A DNA stretch of 64,000 bases from Gracilaria gracilis (GCA_030374805.1 JARGSG010000056.1:1-64000); one strand, 5' to 3'. Positions 1-11,249 are shown, counted from the stretch's first letter. Program-made: numbers and translations. Notes: generated from the letters alone by a model not told the origin.

Positions 1-763
1 GTACCACGGTGGGTGAAGCGTAGTTCCTTGTAGGTAAATTGGTTCCATCTGAGCTACATTTGCGTGCTCGTAGTATGGACTCACCATGATGGTACGACGC
101 TTCGCCTCCGCGCGGGGCAGCGAGCGGTTTTGCCTCCCCGTGAGGTGAGGTGACGTGCCACGCGCTTGCGCGCGGTGGCCAGCAATGTACCTGGATTGGT
201 CTGCATGGCCTCTCACCATGCATGGGCGCACGTGCGGTGTTTCACCCTGGGGGTTACTTGCAAGGCGAATCAAAATATTTGACCGGAAAATTACCCCTCC
301 ATATGGTAGTGAAAACGCAGAAAACCCTTTTGGTCTGTATCTCGAGAACCAAGGGGTTTCAGAGGCTGGGAATGGCCGATTCGGGAGCGCGGCACGGTCA
401 AAATACTTAGATTTTTTGACCATGCCGTTGCTCGCTCCCTACACACAATAGTGTAAACCGAATCGGTTACTCCGCACGGCGCGCCACGAGAAGCGCGCGT
501 ATGCCTCGTCAAATAAAAAGATACAATTTTTTGAATGTTTCCACCGTGCGGGTTCGCGCGCGTGCCGCGCACGTGCATGGCGCGTGTGCAACGGCGCGCG
601 TACAACGGTGCGTCCGTCTTTAGCGCTACCGCTCCTTGGACGTACCCTCATGGAATGTTTCCTTCTGGTTGTAATTTCTCGGTGAGCGTCCGAACCGACT
701 TTGGTACTCCTCATTACAATGTGCTTTTCCCCCTTCCTTAGGGGACTGCATTACCTCTAAGGT
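1..763. other. Element 1 region downstream of pol, no gene recognised
   Basis: This stretch lies between the pol stop (TAA, 764-766 on the minus strand) and the left window edge. Short ORFs on both strands show no recognisable domain. By comparison with element 2 it should be the gap between pol and an opposite-strand ORF, but no similarity to that ORF is visible. A purine tract (minus strand) at 726-740 is described separately. Confidence 0.5.
726..740 (-). promoter_or_regulatory. Polypurine tract downstream of pol, element 1
   Basis: On the minus strand this reads AAGGAAGGGGGAAAA, some 25 nt after the pol stop. The same purine core occurs inside pol at 4175-4190, and element 2 has matching tracts after pol (15593-15605) and inside pol (18867-18878). 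It looks like a plus-strand priming site, but it is not visibly next to an LTR. Confidence 0.5.
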
Positions 764-970
764 TTACCCATCATTCGGCATGTCCTCTCCTTTGCGGTTC
801 CAGTAGCTTACCCTGAAATGGTGTGGTATGGCTGAGGGCGGCTCAGCAGTGTCACCATCGGCGCCCCAGCCATACCAACGTACGGTGTACTTTAGACCAT
901 CTGGGGTACGGCGGTGACCTACAAGGCGTTCCACTGGGAACTCATTAGAGACCTGGGCTGGTATCGTTTC

Positions 971-2912
971 ACCACTTTGGTTTAGATGAGCATCGGTACC
1001 ACTAGGGGTAGGTGTTTCCTCTGAAGGAGCAACCGTAATCCCCGCAGGTGGTACGTAGTCTGGGTCGTCACCCTGTGCGTCATCATTAACCTCGATGGGT
1101 GTCCCTTCTTCCGGGGCTGAGTCCTCATGGCAACCGCTTGTGGGTCACGCGCGGATTCTCCGCGTTCCTTCCTGGACTGAACCGTCTGAGGTGCAACCGT
1201 GATTCGGTCAATAGAGATCGTATTCTCTACACCATCTTGGTTCACCGTCACTGTGTGGTCGGTTGCTCGAACTACCTTGAAAGGTCCCGATGATTTCGGA
1301 AGAAGCTTGGAATTGATATCTCTATCAATAGCTTCATCATCGGCCTCATCACCCGGTCGTGGCTTAGCTCCTTTCGGAGGGTGGTCAATAAAGACATATT
1401 GACCCGGCGTAGCAGTTACCACTTGGGTTACCTTTCGGTCGTAGTCCTCCTTGTACCGCTTCTGGGATGCTGTGAGCTTGCCCTCAGCATACTTGAGAGC
1501 ACGTCTCAACCTCAAAAGGGTATTCCGTTTGACCTGTGACGGTGTGAGCGCTCCGGCGGCTTCTTGTCCTAATGGGTCCCCTTCAACAACAATACCTGGT
1601 GGGTGTCTTGACAGTATTAGATCGAACGGCGTAGTTTGCGTCGCTCGATGAACCTGAAGGTTATATGCATATGTCAAGGGCTGCACGAGCTCGTCCCAAC
1701 CAGTTTGGTGTTCTTCCGTATAATGTCGCAGCCTAGATACCAGTGTTCGGTTAAAGCGCTCCACTTGCCCATTCGTTTGCGGATGGTAGGCAGTAGTGAA
1801 GTAGTGCTTAATACCCAAGAGGTTACAAACAGCTTCAAAGAACTTCGAAGCTAAGTTCGAACCATTGTCGGTAAGTAGATAAAGCGGTGCACCATACGGG
1901 TAGATCCAATTGTTCAAGAACGCCACCGCGAGGGTCGTCGATTTCGTGTCCTTCAAGGGTATCGCTCGCGTGAGCTTCGAGAACCTGTCGGTGATTACGA
2001 TGATGTACTGATATCCCCTTGTGGTTTTTGGTAATGGACCCAGAAGGTCTATTGCGACGAACTCGAGAGGACCCGATGCAGGGAATAACTTCAAGTATTT
2101 TCTGTGCTTCCGGAGACCTCCACGGGTACGTACGCAAGATTCACATTGACCTACAAAGGTATATATATCATTAGCCATATGAGGCCAGTAGTATCCTTGC
2201 CTCAAGGTGTAGTACATTCTCGTACCTCCAGGGTGTCCTGATAGCCTTGGGTAGTGGGCTAGGTACAGCACCCGAGGGCGCAGCACCTTGGGCACTACCT
2301 TCTGAAGGGAACCATCAATAGGAGCTCGCCCCACTAGGAAACCATTTCGGTCGACGTCAAAGTTCGAGTCTTTCATACCTACTTGGTCCATGAGAGAGCG
2401 GCAATAAACATCGTTTGCTTGCTCTCTCAGGAATTCCTCGCGGGTAATTGGCATGACGTCTGTTTCCTCGAGGGCGAGTATTTCCCGAGCGATGGCATCA
2501 CTAAACCACGTATCCTCTTCGGGTAGAGTCCAGTAACCTTCTAAGGTATCACCATCAGGGTTGGTGGAGATGGTAAAGCATGGGATATCATCCTCTACCG
2601 GCTCGGTGTCCAAACCATCTGTGGTAATGCGAGACATCGCGTCTGCGACATTGTGCTTGATACCTGGACGGTACTGTACGTCATACTCGAACTCTGAAAG
2701 TCGTAACCGCCATCGGGCAAGTCTGCCTGATGCGTCGGCCAGACCCAGTATCCACCGTAGGGCATCATGGTCGGTTCGAAGCGTGAACCTTTCACCATAT
2801 AGGTAGGGACGGAGCATCAACATGCTCCAGACTACTGCCAGACATTCCTTTTTCGGTTGTTGTGTAGTTCTTTTCTGCAGCGTGCAAAGCACGGCTCCAG
2901 TACCCTATAGGT
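971..2912. repeat. Dispersed dyad motif ACC-N5-GGT in element 1 pol (sampled stretch)
   Basis: Perfect ACC-N5-GGT sites start at 971, 1231, 1418, 1699, 1891, 2224, 2341, 2377, 2551, 2597, 2794 and 2902. N4 and N6 variants occur at 1430, 1861, 1983, 2116, 2149 and 2536. Six fixed bases would be expected once per 4,096 bp at even composition, so about 0.5 in this stretch. The sites fall in different reading-frame phases and the pattern appears to continue through the rest of the element. The motif is self-complementary, so strand does not matter. Confidence 0.75.
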
Positions 2913-4174
2913 AGTTTGTCGCCGTTTTCTTGCTCCTGCATAAGACAACAACCAATTTGGGGCCGTCCGAAGCGTCAGTATCCAACGTGTATCGTAAACC
3001 AGCTTTGGGTAATGCCAAGATGGGAGGTGTCAAGAGCGCATGTTTCAGCGCCTCGAACGCATCCATTTCCTCATTGGTAAGACATTCAAACCTTGTAGGT
3101 TGACCTTTCAGCAGCTTCCTGTTGAGGGGAGCCGCTATCTTGGCAAATCCCTTGATAAACCGGCGGTACACATTGCACAAACCTATAAAGGATCGGAATT
3201 TCCGCCTGAGACGTGGGGTGGCTTCGCCTCCTGCACGGCCCGGATATTCCGCGGCGTCACTTCTAACCTCCCAGGGCTGATGATATGACCAAGGTATTCT
3301 ACCTCTTTGGTGAAGAATTCGCACTTGCGGAGCTTCAACGTTACTCCAGATTCCCTCAAAAGGTTCAAAACTTCCCTAACATGGTAAAAATGTTCCTCTA
3401 CCGTTCTGGAATATATGATTACATCGTCGATGTATACCAGAGCGGTTCTCCACTTCACCTTCGAAAGGATTATATCTAACGCCCTCTGAAAGGTAGCCGG
3501 GGCATTTCGCAACCCAAAGGGCATACGCGTAAAACGGAATAACCCAGCGTGGCAAGTAAACGTAGTTTTGTCCTTGTCTTCTTCCCTGATAGGTACCTGC
3601 CAATAACCACAATTGGCATCGAGCGTAGTAAAGATCTTGGCGTTGCCCAACGAATCTATACACTCGTCCATTCTAGGTATTGGGTAAGAATCCCTAATGG
3701 TCATACTATTCAGTCGTCTGTAGTCCACACAGAAACCGCATACGGGTATCATTCTTCTTTGTGACGAGAACCACAGGGCTGGCCCAGTCCGCATTTGCTG
3801 GTTCTATGACACCTTCACGGAGCATTCTCTCGACCTCATTGAGCTCAAACTCTCCCGGGCTTTTGGACCTGCACGGTAAGGCTGCTGGTAAATGGGTTTC
3901 CAGCCAGGCACCATATCAATACGGTGCTCTGTAGCCTCAATTTGGCCCAACCGGCCCGACCACATGGGTTCAAATTCTTCTAAGAGACTGAGGATCCGGT
4001 CTCGGAGAGCCTGGGTTCTCCGCACCGATCTGGACTTCCTCTCTCCAATTCCGCACTGGGTCCAGTTCCATAGTCTTTTCCTGATCCCTAACCTTAAAGG
4101 TACTGGCCGATCTTCTGTTCCATTTTGGTATTTGTCGATAACGGGGGCGCATATGCAGGGTATGGCGCATCCGT

Positions 4175-4190
4175 TCCTCCCCCTTCCTTA
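4175..4190 (-). promoter_or_regulatory. Internal (central) polypurine tract, element 1
   Basis: The minus strand reads TAAGGAAGGGGGAGGA between the protease and RT parts of pol. The same position in element 2 carries AAGGAGGGGGAA (18867-18878). Position and sequence are conserved although the surrounding protein is poorly conserved. Confidence 0.5.
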
Positions 4191-5054
4191 GAGGTGGCGA
4201 CCTCGCCCAACACATTAGGTGAGACCGTGAAAACCCCTTGTGGTGCCGGCAATGCGATTCCAATAGTGGTATTCTTGGGTAACTTAACAATGTGATTGCT
4301 AAAGTTACTCAAGTACACCCTTGAAGGCTTGGTTAGGGATGGTTGTCGATAATCCCGTTTGCCATCAAGGCGAGATGTCTTTCTGCCAACCTAGGATGGT
4401 TCTGTAGCATTACCAATCCTGGAACTGCGCATGAGACGTTCACTGCCATTTGGGTCATAGCCGGAATTGAAACCAATTTGGTGAGCCGTATCTTGTTTGA
4501 CACCGTTTCGGTGGGTATATTGAACCTCGGCTTCTTACGCCAACCATCTTTGGGTCTGCGTATTACCCAGTATAGCAATACGACCACCTTGACGGAGAGC
4601 GACCGTTCGGGACCCTGGCAAAATTGCCTTGACATGTTTGTCAATAAAGTTGGTCCCGAGGATACAGTCTGTCGCCAAACGATCCACCACAAAGAAATTG
4701 AGCTTCACCTTCAAGGTTCCAAGTTGTACCACAGTGGTTAACATTCCTCTAAGGTGCAGTGGGCGCTCATTAGCGTCCACCAGCGGGGTTGATAGTCGGG
4801 GCAGGCCGAATGTTCCGCAAGACCGCATCGGGTATGACGCGAGCGTTTAGGACATTTGGACCGGCGCCGGTATCGAGTACACACGCAACGGGGGACCTGT
4901 AGGTAATTGAGAAAGCTTACTGAAGCATTAACTTTATAGTTATTGTACTTCATTAGACACACCACATTGGGTACATCTCATTCTTCTTTTTCCACCATTA
5001 AGGTTTCCCGTTCCGGTATCGACGGGCCTTCCAATTCACGGTTAGGGGTGGCCC

Positions 5055-7222
5055 CTACGCTAACCGTTCGGTGTTTTCCTGCTCCTCCTGAGCGGGACTG
5101 TCCTTCTCCAAGATTGGTGTTTCCTCGACGAGATGAACCTGAGATGGTGATGGTTGAGCTTGTACCCTCTTTCCAGATCCATATAGGTTACGGTGGTTTT
5201 GCTGCCTGGCACTGATCAGATGTTCGCGCACCCCTGGGGGTATTTTGTCACATCTGTTCGCCAGATGGTCTGGCGACAAACAGAGCCAGCAAACCAATCC
5301 ACCTGTATGAGGATCACGCATTGCCATAGAGGTAGGTCGGGTCACCGGATTGGTCGGTGCTGTAGCATAGGAAGATGCTTGCGAACCACCCGTTGAGGTT
5401 TGTTGAGTGCTCACCGCACTCGGTGGCGACCTTACCGAAGCTGGTGGTACTGTCGACGACCAATTACCAATGGAGGTGGCTCGTGACTGAGCCTGCGGCG
5501 CAGTCACGAGATGAACTGCCATTCCTGTTGGTACGCGAATGAGCGAATCTCCGTCTGAGGTAGTGCTTTCTTCTAGCTCCAATACTGGACCGTTTCGGTT
5601 TATCCTTTGAGGTATGGGACGCCGACGGCTTCTTTCCGTGACGGAGAGTGTCGCCTAGTCCCTGGGCATAACGGGCAAGCCCATTATAGTCCACCTTACG
5701 GTTGTTCGCCAGGTAATTGCGTACCTGCGAAACGGATCGGCTTTGTCAACATTGTCGGCAAAGAGCGACTTCAACCTACTAGTGGTAAAGACATTACCGC
5801 ATCGGGTGGCCAGATTCCAAAGGCCCAACGAGAATTCCATTTCGGTTTGGCTAGAGCGTTGGCGATATGCCTGCACCTCAGCGTAACCTTCCTGGATAAC
5901 CTCATCGGTAGCGTAAGTTTTTAACATGAAATTAACCACTTCTGGGTACGTCTCTAACATCTCTGTCCCCTCTTCATCAACCGCCAGGGTATTTCCACGG
6001 AGCCTACCTTGCAGCAAGTGGTAAGCTTGACCTTTAAGGTAAAACTGGAATAACCACATGGCAGCACCTTCGGAAAAACCATTTTGGTCACATGCAATCT
6101 TGAACTTCTGTAGAAACTCAATTACCGCAATGGGATCATCACCTGTGAAGGTAGTATCACCCATCTGGAAGCTGAGCTTCTTATGGTGCTTGGTGATCTT
6201 CTGCGCAACCTCTTGGGTGTAAGCAGAGGATCGGTTTCTCAACCGATATGACCTATAATCAACCGCTTTGGTGAACATATCGTTCAGCGGCTGACGCACC
6301 TCTAGGGTTGTATCGGTGTCCGAATCCGAGTCGGACGACTCGTACCGTTTCTTCTTACCTTTCCGGTTTCTCTTTGACGACTTCTTCGCCAACCTGTTCG
6401 GTCTCTTCTGGCGTCTACCTTTACGGTCTTCATCCGACGATGAACCAGTATCGGTATCGGAGCTCGAGGAATCGGGGTCCGAGTCGTAGCCGCGATTCTT
6501 TCCCCTTTTTTCCTCCTCCTTTCTTTACCCTTGCGGTTTCTTCTTCGTCGCCCCTCATCTGGGTCAGACGAATCGTCCTCAGGTCCACCAGCCTTGGTGT
6601 CCTTTCGAACGTTACCTCCAATGGGTGGCAAGTACACGTCTCGAGGGCTCATCTCTATATGGCCCTCTTGACCTTGCCTTAAACCTTGTAGGTACGCACT
6701 ATCGGCCGGAATTGGCTTGATTGGTGCGGAAGAACCAGCAGGGATCCCTTGTGGTATGCGAGTAACCACATTCACCCCAGGGGTTTTGGCTTCCGCCATT
6801 CCTTCAGAAACCCAAAGGTCTTGAACCACTCGGTAGATATGCTCCCGGGCACCCGTTAAGAGGTATGTTTCAACCAATTTAGGTATGCGTTGAGAGAGCT
6901 CGTGCACGGCTCGATCAACCACCAAGCGGGTAACGGCGTCCATGTCCATTGAGGTCATAGCTTCATTAACCGTAGCGGTAAAAAGAGCTTTCGCTCGATC
7001 TTCCAATTGGGGCCAAAGGTCCTCAACCGTTGTCGGCAAATCCTTGTTAGGTTCAGGAGCCAACGGTGGCTGAGTGCCCGTATCCTTTGAGGTTCCGGCC
7101 CGAGGTTGCCGAAGCAACTCCTCGGGATTATCCAGAATGGGTTTAGCGGCTGACGCCGCAGCAGAACCCTTGTGGCTAGGTGGCGCGCTAGAGCCACGAG
7201 TAATCCTTTTAGGTCTTTCCAT
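5055..7222 (-). pseudogene. gag remnant of element 1
   Basis: The reading starts at an ATG at 7222 and passes through at least three frames (7222-6302, 6392-5655, 5694-5464, 5582-5055). It contains an Arg/Lys-Ser/Asp-rich middle, a capsid-like segment (FLQKFKIACDQNGFSEGAA) and a zinc knuckle of the CX2CX4HX4C type (CWLCLSPDHLANRC) near 5235-5280. Frame changes lie near 6505, 5735 and 5590. The first falls at a run reading GGAAAAAAGGGG on the minus strand, so slippage or a simple indel could explain it. Element 2 gag is the homologue. Confidence 0.8.
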
Positions 7223-7350
7223 AGTGACCAATAGTGGTATCCAATTGCTTCGCGAGTATTCCTACGAAACCAAATAGGTGTGTGAACTTCCAGAATCCTT
7301 TCGAATGTCTTCTGTTCACCAGTAAAGGTACGACAAAAACCAAGAAACTT

Positions 7351-7366
7351 CTAGGTCGGGAGACCA
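7351..7366 (-). promoter_or_regulatory. Primer binding site, element 1
   Basis: The minus strand reads TGGTCTCCCGACCTAG, starting three bases inside the 5' LTR. The element 2 site differs by one base (TGGTATCCCGACCTAG, 22019-22034). A primer tRNA would have an acceptor 3' strand of TCGGGAG followed by ACCA. The tRNA was not identified. Confidence 0.65.
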
Positions 7367-7369
7367 AAA

Positions 7370-7877
7370 TGTCGTACAAATACCGATAAGGTGTGGGGTC
7401 CGCCTGGTAGAGGGAGCGCGCGAGGGCTCAACCTAAAGGGGAAAAACACACAACCAATATGGTAGTAGGGCACCTGAAACCCGCAGGGGCAAACGGCGGG
7501 GCAACTAGTATAGACCGTGTAGGTGTACGGTAGTAGACGTCGACGCGCGGTAAAACCTGAATAGTAATAGAGTAGCAAGTGACCAAGATGGTATAGTTAC
7601 TGCCCTAGTGGTGCCTGACTTTACAATACCCGAGGGGGAAGGCGAGGTGCACCACAATATATACAAGGTGCACCGACGCCGATCTCCCCTGCGGGCATGA
7701 CGTCATCGGCTGTGCCCATGACCTACTGTCATGGGCCAGCAATGCTAAACTATCCTAGACTATAAATTAGAAATTAGAAATTATAAAATACAGAATACCA
7801 ATTGGGTACAGTGCAGCCAGCAAGGCGCACCAGTAGGCCCACGTGGCACCAACCCATTGAGGTCTCATTGTACTACA
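7370..7877 (-). repeat. 5' LTR of element 1
   Basis: The LTR begins with TG at 7370, next to the primer binding site, and ends CTACA at 7877, the same end as the element 2 LTR. The outer 80 bases resemble the outer end of the element 2 LTR (CCACGTGGCACCAACCC and similar). Length is 508 bp against 543 bp for element 2. The partner LTR is not in the window, so the boundary rests on comparison with element 2. Confidence 0.65.
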
Positions 7878-8449
7878 GACAGGGCGATCCAGACACCTTT
7901 CCTAGCTTCACGAGTGGTGACGATAGCATTTCATATATGCACTGCGTTTTCCACAAGCATCCTAGCTTGGATGCTGTTGTGCGAGCTATTCCACCAAACG
8001 CACAAATTGAGGCGGGTATCAACGATATCGACGCCTGTCGTGCTTCAATTCCACCTGTACAATCGTCTTACCGTAAGCGAAGACGAGAAGAAGGCATTGA
8101 GTCTGTCGCGGCTGCCTTGAACAAAATGGCAGAGACTAGCACTTCACCGCAGCCGATTGTGATTCAGGATGGTTCTAATGCGGTTGCTTCTGATTCAAGT
8201 ATAGTGAAACTGGAGAGAGCAACAAAAGTTGCTTCAACTGTGTCTTCTTTGATGGAGCTGGAGGTGAAAATTATGAACAGCATTGAAGCCATTCACGGCA
8301 GAAAGCGTACTACACAGAGTGACTCTGGGGACGTGACGTTGAAGGTTCTTCAGCGACATCTGGTAAGTACAAGGCAGATAATTGACAAGGCTATGTCCAG
8401 CATGGATGATGGGGAACAAAGTAAGGAAGTGGATAATGAACTAACCTAG
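7878..8449 (+). pseudogene. Truncated Harbinger-associated partner protein (C-terminal part)
   Basis: An open frame continues from the element 1 LTR edge to a stop at 8449. The apparent start upstream lies within the LTR, so this is the 3' part of a gene cut by element 1. The product has a basic patch (SSYRKRRREEG) and a helical C-terminus (LMELEVKIMNSIEAIHGRK). It converges on the DDE transposase at 8549-9760 with 100 bp between. This convergent pairing matches the transposase/Myb pair of the second Harbinger element, so it is probably the DNA-binding partner protein. No Myb repeat remains to prove it. Confidence 0.5.
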
Positions 8450-8548
8450 ATTGTCCGGGCTTAGTTATCACGTTTACGGTGAGCAAGCAGATTCTGTGCT
8501 TTTCTGATACTTTTACAATGAATCTTACGCAACTGCTACATATTTCGT

Positions 8549-9760
8549 TCACACATAGGGCCTACGACGACCGCTGGCTTCTATCTCCTGCGGGAAGTCT
8601 ATGCGCAGCTCTGATGATTCCAAATCGCGGCGTCGGTGATGGAGCTCCTCGATGAGATCGCATTCGTCTTGCAAATATATAGCTGTGTCGGCTGGTTCAC
8701 TATGGTTGGTACTGTCTGAGTCGGAAGGTGGGGGGACCTCCCAATTGTTTTCGTTATCGATGATGAAATTATGTAGTTTGCAGCAGACGGTGATAATTTT
8801 AACGTTCTTGGCGATAGAGCACCTTAACGGTCTCCAGAATACTCCCCATCTTCCGACCAGGATTCCAAAGCTTTGCTCGATGAGTGTGCGCGCGGATGAG
8901 TGCCAATATTTGAACCAGCTTTTGGATGTGCTCAATCCCTTACCAGGCCATGGCGTTAGGAGTCTATTAGTGCATGTATATGCGTCGTCAGCTGCTATCC
9001 AATAACCGGGAAGAAGGCCGTCTCCTTTTTCTAGAAGAGTTGCTAAACTTGTCATTGAAAAGGCTGTGTTATCATGAGTTGATCCCGGGGAGAGGCATGA
9101 TGTAAACGTAAAACGGTACCGAGAGTCGCACATTGCCTGAAAATTAAGTGCAAAGAAGCCCTTCCTGTTGTAGTATGTGGAAGGATTCGCTGCTTCTGAC
9201 GCTGAAGGTTCCACAATCTTAATAGCAATTCCATCTATGGCACCGCAGCACATATCTAAGGCACTTTCTTCCCTTCTTGTAAAGCCTTTCGCTGCTTGAG
9301 AGAGCCATTCGTCATCTTTGTACGGGAAGGATATATCCAGAATCCTATTCAATATATCTATAGTGTCTTCGATATAGTAGTACACTGTAGAAAACGAGAG
9401 GAGATGTGACATACCAATGTCAATGTATGAACCACCGGCTAACCACCTTATCTTCACAGATAGACGCAATAATGGGGAGCTTTTTCTGAATTGGGTACTG
9501 GATCGTAAAGCAATTTGTTCTGCAAGGAGCATAAAAGAACCTTGTAACATTCTATACATGCGCTTGAACAATCTAGGAGAAGTTCCGACCAAGATATTGT
9601 AAAAAGAAAACAGCGGACGACAAATAGTATGTTCACCACGTCCCATAGCCCCCATTACCTCCATGATTACTGCGGAAACTGCACCCGCTATGCACAACCT
9701 TGTTCTTTTGCGCTTGGATGTAATTCCAAACGCACATGCTGCCAGATGTTCGCGCTTCAT
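8549..9760 (-). CDS. PIF/Harbinger-type DDE transposase (HARBI1-like)
   Basis: A 403-residue intact frame from an ATG at 9760. Family features are CCGAIDGIAIKI (first Asp), a block with YYNRKGFFALNFQAMCD and PGSTHDN, GYWIAADDAY (second Asp), and RTLIEQSFGILVGRWG (catalytic Glu). These are the three acidic residues and spacing of the DDE_Tnp_4/HARBI1 family, followed by the CCKLHNFIID block. Length is close to the usual 350-420. It would cut and join DNA ends together with a Myb-like partner. Because the partner gene is interrupted, this copy is probably not autonomous. Element ends were not found. Confidence 0.9.
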   Translation of the reverse strand: MKREHLAACAFGITSKRKRTRLCIAGAVSAVIMEVMGAMGRGEHTICRPLFSFYNILVGTSPRLFKRMYRMLQGSFMLLAEQIALRSSTQFRKSSPLLRLSVKIRWLAGGSYIDIGMSHLLSFSTVYYYIEDTIDILNRILDISFPYKDDEWLSQAAKGFTRREESALDMCCGAIDGIAIKIVEPSASEAANPSTYYNRKGFFALNFQAMCDSRYRFTFTSCLSPGSTHDNTAFSMTSLATLLEKGDGLLPGYWIAADDAYTCTNRLLTPWPGKGLSTSKSWFKYWHSSARTLIEQSFGILVGRWGVFWRPLRCSIAKNVKIITVCCKLHNFIIDNENNWEVPPPSDSDSTNHSEPADTAIYLQDECDLIEELHHRRRDLESSELRIDFPQEIEASGRRRPYV

Positions 9761-10833
9761 AGTTGCCTTTCAAGTTAGGTGTGACGAAAGAGATTGGCAG
9801 AAGTACGAGATTCTTGCTTCTGCTTCTGAAGAGCACCATGGGTTCGTGATTTGCGACTGATTAGCTTTTATAGTCTCTGTACACTGGTGGTTACTTCTAC
9901 AGCTCTCGTAAATTGCAAGAAAACTAGTACTTCCATTGAAGTCTGCTCCGTTAGGAACCCACTTCGTTGCGCTACATAGCTTCCAATGCGGAGGTAAGCG
10001 ACATTTTAACTAATAGCATAGCGTGGTTGGTAGATTTAATGACGAAGAAGACAAGCATCTCAGTACAATGTCAGCACATGAGTGGACTCTTTCTCGTCGT
10101 TTGCATTCAACATTGATATGTTACTTTATCGCTGAAAGCAAGCTATATAGGACAAGTTAATTATGGCTGTGACGTAGATAGACACCCATCTATCAAATGT
10201 TGGATAGTGGATGCTTGGCTTGAGTACGCCTATGCTTTGAATCCCGCTTGTAAGAGGGATACTCGACACTGCTTTATGTTGCGTTTGGTACCCCTCTTCC
10301 TTGATATTTTTGAAGAGAAGTGCACTGCAGCAATGGTAGAGCAAGAATGCAGCGCAGCACACGCACGCACGCAACTATGTTACTATTCTTCTACACGCTC
10401 GTAAATGCCTTTTAAGACGAACAAATGCCTCTTGGCGTTCGCATCGGTATGAGAGAGCGGTTTGGCAGAAATTATAACAGGCAACTGGGCTTCCGCTATC
10501 GGCCTCCATGGCCGGGAAAGCGACGTCCATGTCGTAGCCAGTGACACCGCCACTTGTTTTGTGGTCCAGGAGTGGCACCGTGCGGTATTGCGGCACGTCG
10601 AAGTCGCCAAACTCGGTGGAAGTGGTGATTTCTTTTCCGTCATTGTCTGCCAGGTTCTTGGAAGCGGAGCGGGCTACACGTCAGAGCGCCAAATCAAGTG
10701 CAAGCGGCTATATGCTATTTTGTTGGCAAACTATTGGAATGCCTAATAGCGTATGGCTTTTTTTCAGTACCGCCATATTTTAATCCCATACGATGATAAA
10801 AAGTATTGGAACGCGCCTAAGTCACCAAGGGTA
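9761..10833. other. No gene recognised
   Basis: About 1.1 kb between the first transposase and the second Harbinger element. Short ORFs at 10207-10404, 10383-10643 (minus) and 10462-10746 overlap one another on opposite strands and show no domain. The right end of the first Harbinger element should lie here, but no terminal inverted repeat was found. Confidence 0.4.
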
Positions 10834-10836
10834 TTA

Positions 10837-10852
10837 GAGCATCTCTATCAAG
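10837..10852 (+). repeat. Left terminal inverted repeat, Harbinger element B
   Basis: Reads GAGCATCTCTATCAAG directly after TTA. It pairs perfectly with 27132-27147. Beyond the 16 bp the two ends keep only a loose resemblance (ACCCAAA, AAATTTGG-like words). Confidence 0.8.
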
Positions 10853-11010
10853 AAACCCAAAGCAAACTTTCAAACAAGCCAAATTCCTAAAATTTGGTTT
10901 AGCAAGTAGGCAGCACCCCTATCAGTGCCTGACAGTCCAAAAAAAGTCGCCAGCAGAATTTCATATGGCGAGATCATTCAAGCATCTCTGCCTCTCCCCG
11001 GCTTCCTATC

Positions 11011-11168
11011 CCCGTGCACGCTGCGTGAACGATTTCGAGCACGCTGGGCAGGGTGATTTTTGGAGAAATTGCGTGAATCACCCTGCCCAGCGTGATGCTC
11101 ACTCTGCAGCTGCGAGAACTTCACGCAGTTGCTGAGTGAACATCACGCACTCTCCACAACGTTCACGC
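11011..11168 (+). repeat. 158-bp inverted repeat, left copy
   Basis: It matches 24224-24381 in reverse orientation over its whole length with three differences seen. It contains an internal hairpin with a perfect 18-nt arm, CACGCTGGGCAGGGTGAT, and its complement about 20 nt further on. A second imperfect dyad joins GCGTGATG to CATCACGC. It lies just upstream of the start of the interrupted Cys-rich ORF. It may be the terminal repeat of a transposon nested in Harbinger element B, or a foldback insertion. No target duplication could be fixed. Confidence 0.75.
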
Positions 11169-11249
11169 CAGACGACCATAGTCGCGAGATCGTTCTACCG
11201 ATCGTCGGGTTGTGTCGTTGTTATTGGTTGTCCTTTGCTCTCCTCTGTC

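Larger units (their letters stand above)
764..4965 (-). pseudogene. pol remnant of element 1 (protease, RT, RNase H, integrase, chromodomain)
   Basis: A chromovirus pol broken by several frameshifts. Visible parts in order are a protease DTGAG motif near 4870; reverse transcriptase at 3183-3794 with PRMDECIDSLG, MPFGLRNAPATFQRAL and the catalytic YIDD; RNase H around 2700-3000, where the frame changes between ATNYL and the CLAVVW block; and an integrase in the long frame 982-2892 with an H-H-C-C zinc region, LTDNGSN and the later Glu motif. The frame then shifts again into a chromodomain at about 770-935 (VERLVGHRR, then AEPPSAIP), ending at a TAA at 764. The break after about residue 620 of the long frame is why its C-terminal end looks random. 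Sequence is parallel to element 2 pol throughout, so identity is secure. Confidence 0.88.
1..7877 (-). mobile_element. Ty3/gypsy chromovirus, element 1 (decayed, left end outside window)
   Basis: LTR retrotransposon on the minus strand. From right to left it has a 5' LTR (7370-7877), primer binding site (7351-7366), gag (from 7222 down to about 5055) and pol (about 4965 down to 764), which ends in a chromodomain. The gag and pol frames are broken many times, so this copy cannot make its proteins. No match to the right LTR is visible in 1-763, so the left LTR must lie beyond the window. This fits element 2, where about 3.7 kb separates the end of pol from the left LTR. The element inserted in a plus-strand gene whose remainder starts at 7878. 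Confidence 0.85.

Noticed and set aside
1..720. Left LTR of element 1 in the first 720 bases
   Set aside because: Compared with 7370-7877 and no matching block was found.
6500..6515. Programmed -1 site in element 1 gag at the A/G-rich run
   Set aside because: The run contains AAAAAAG, but the copy has several other frameshifts and element 2 has no shift here, so decay is simpler.
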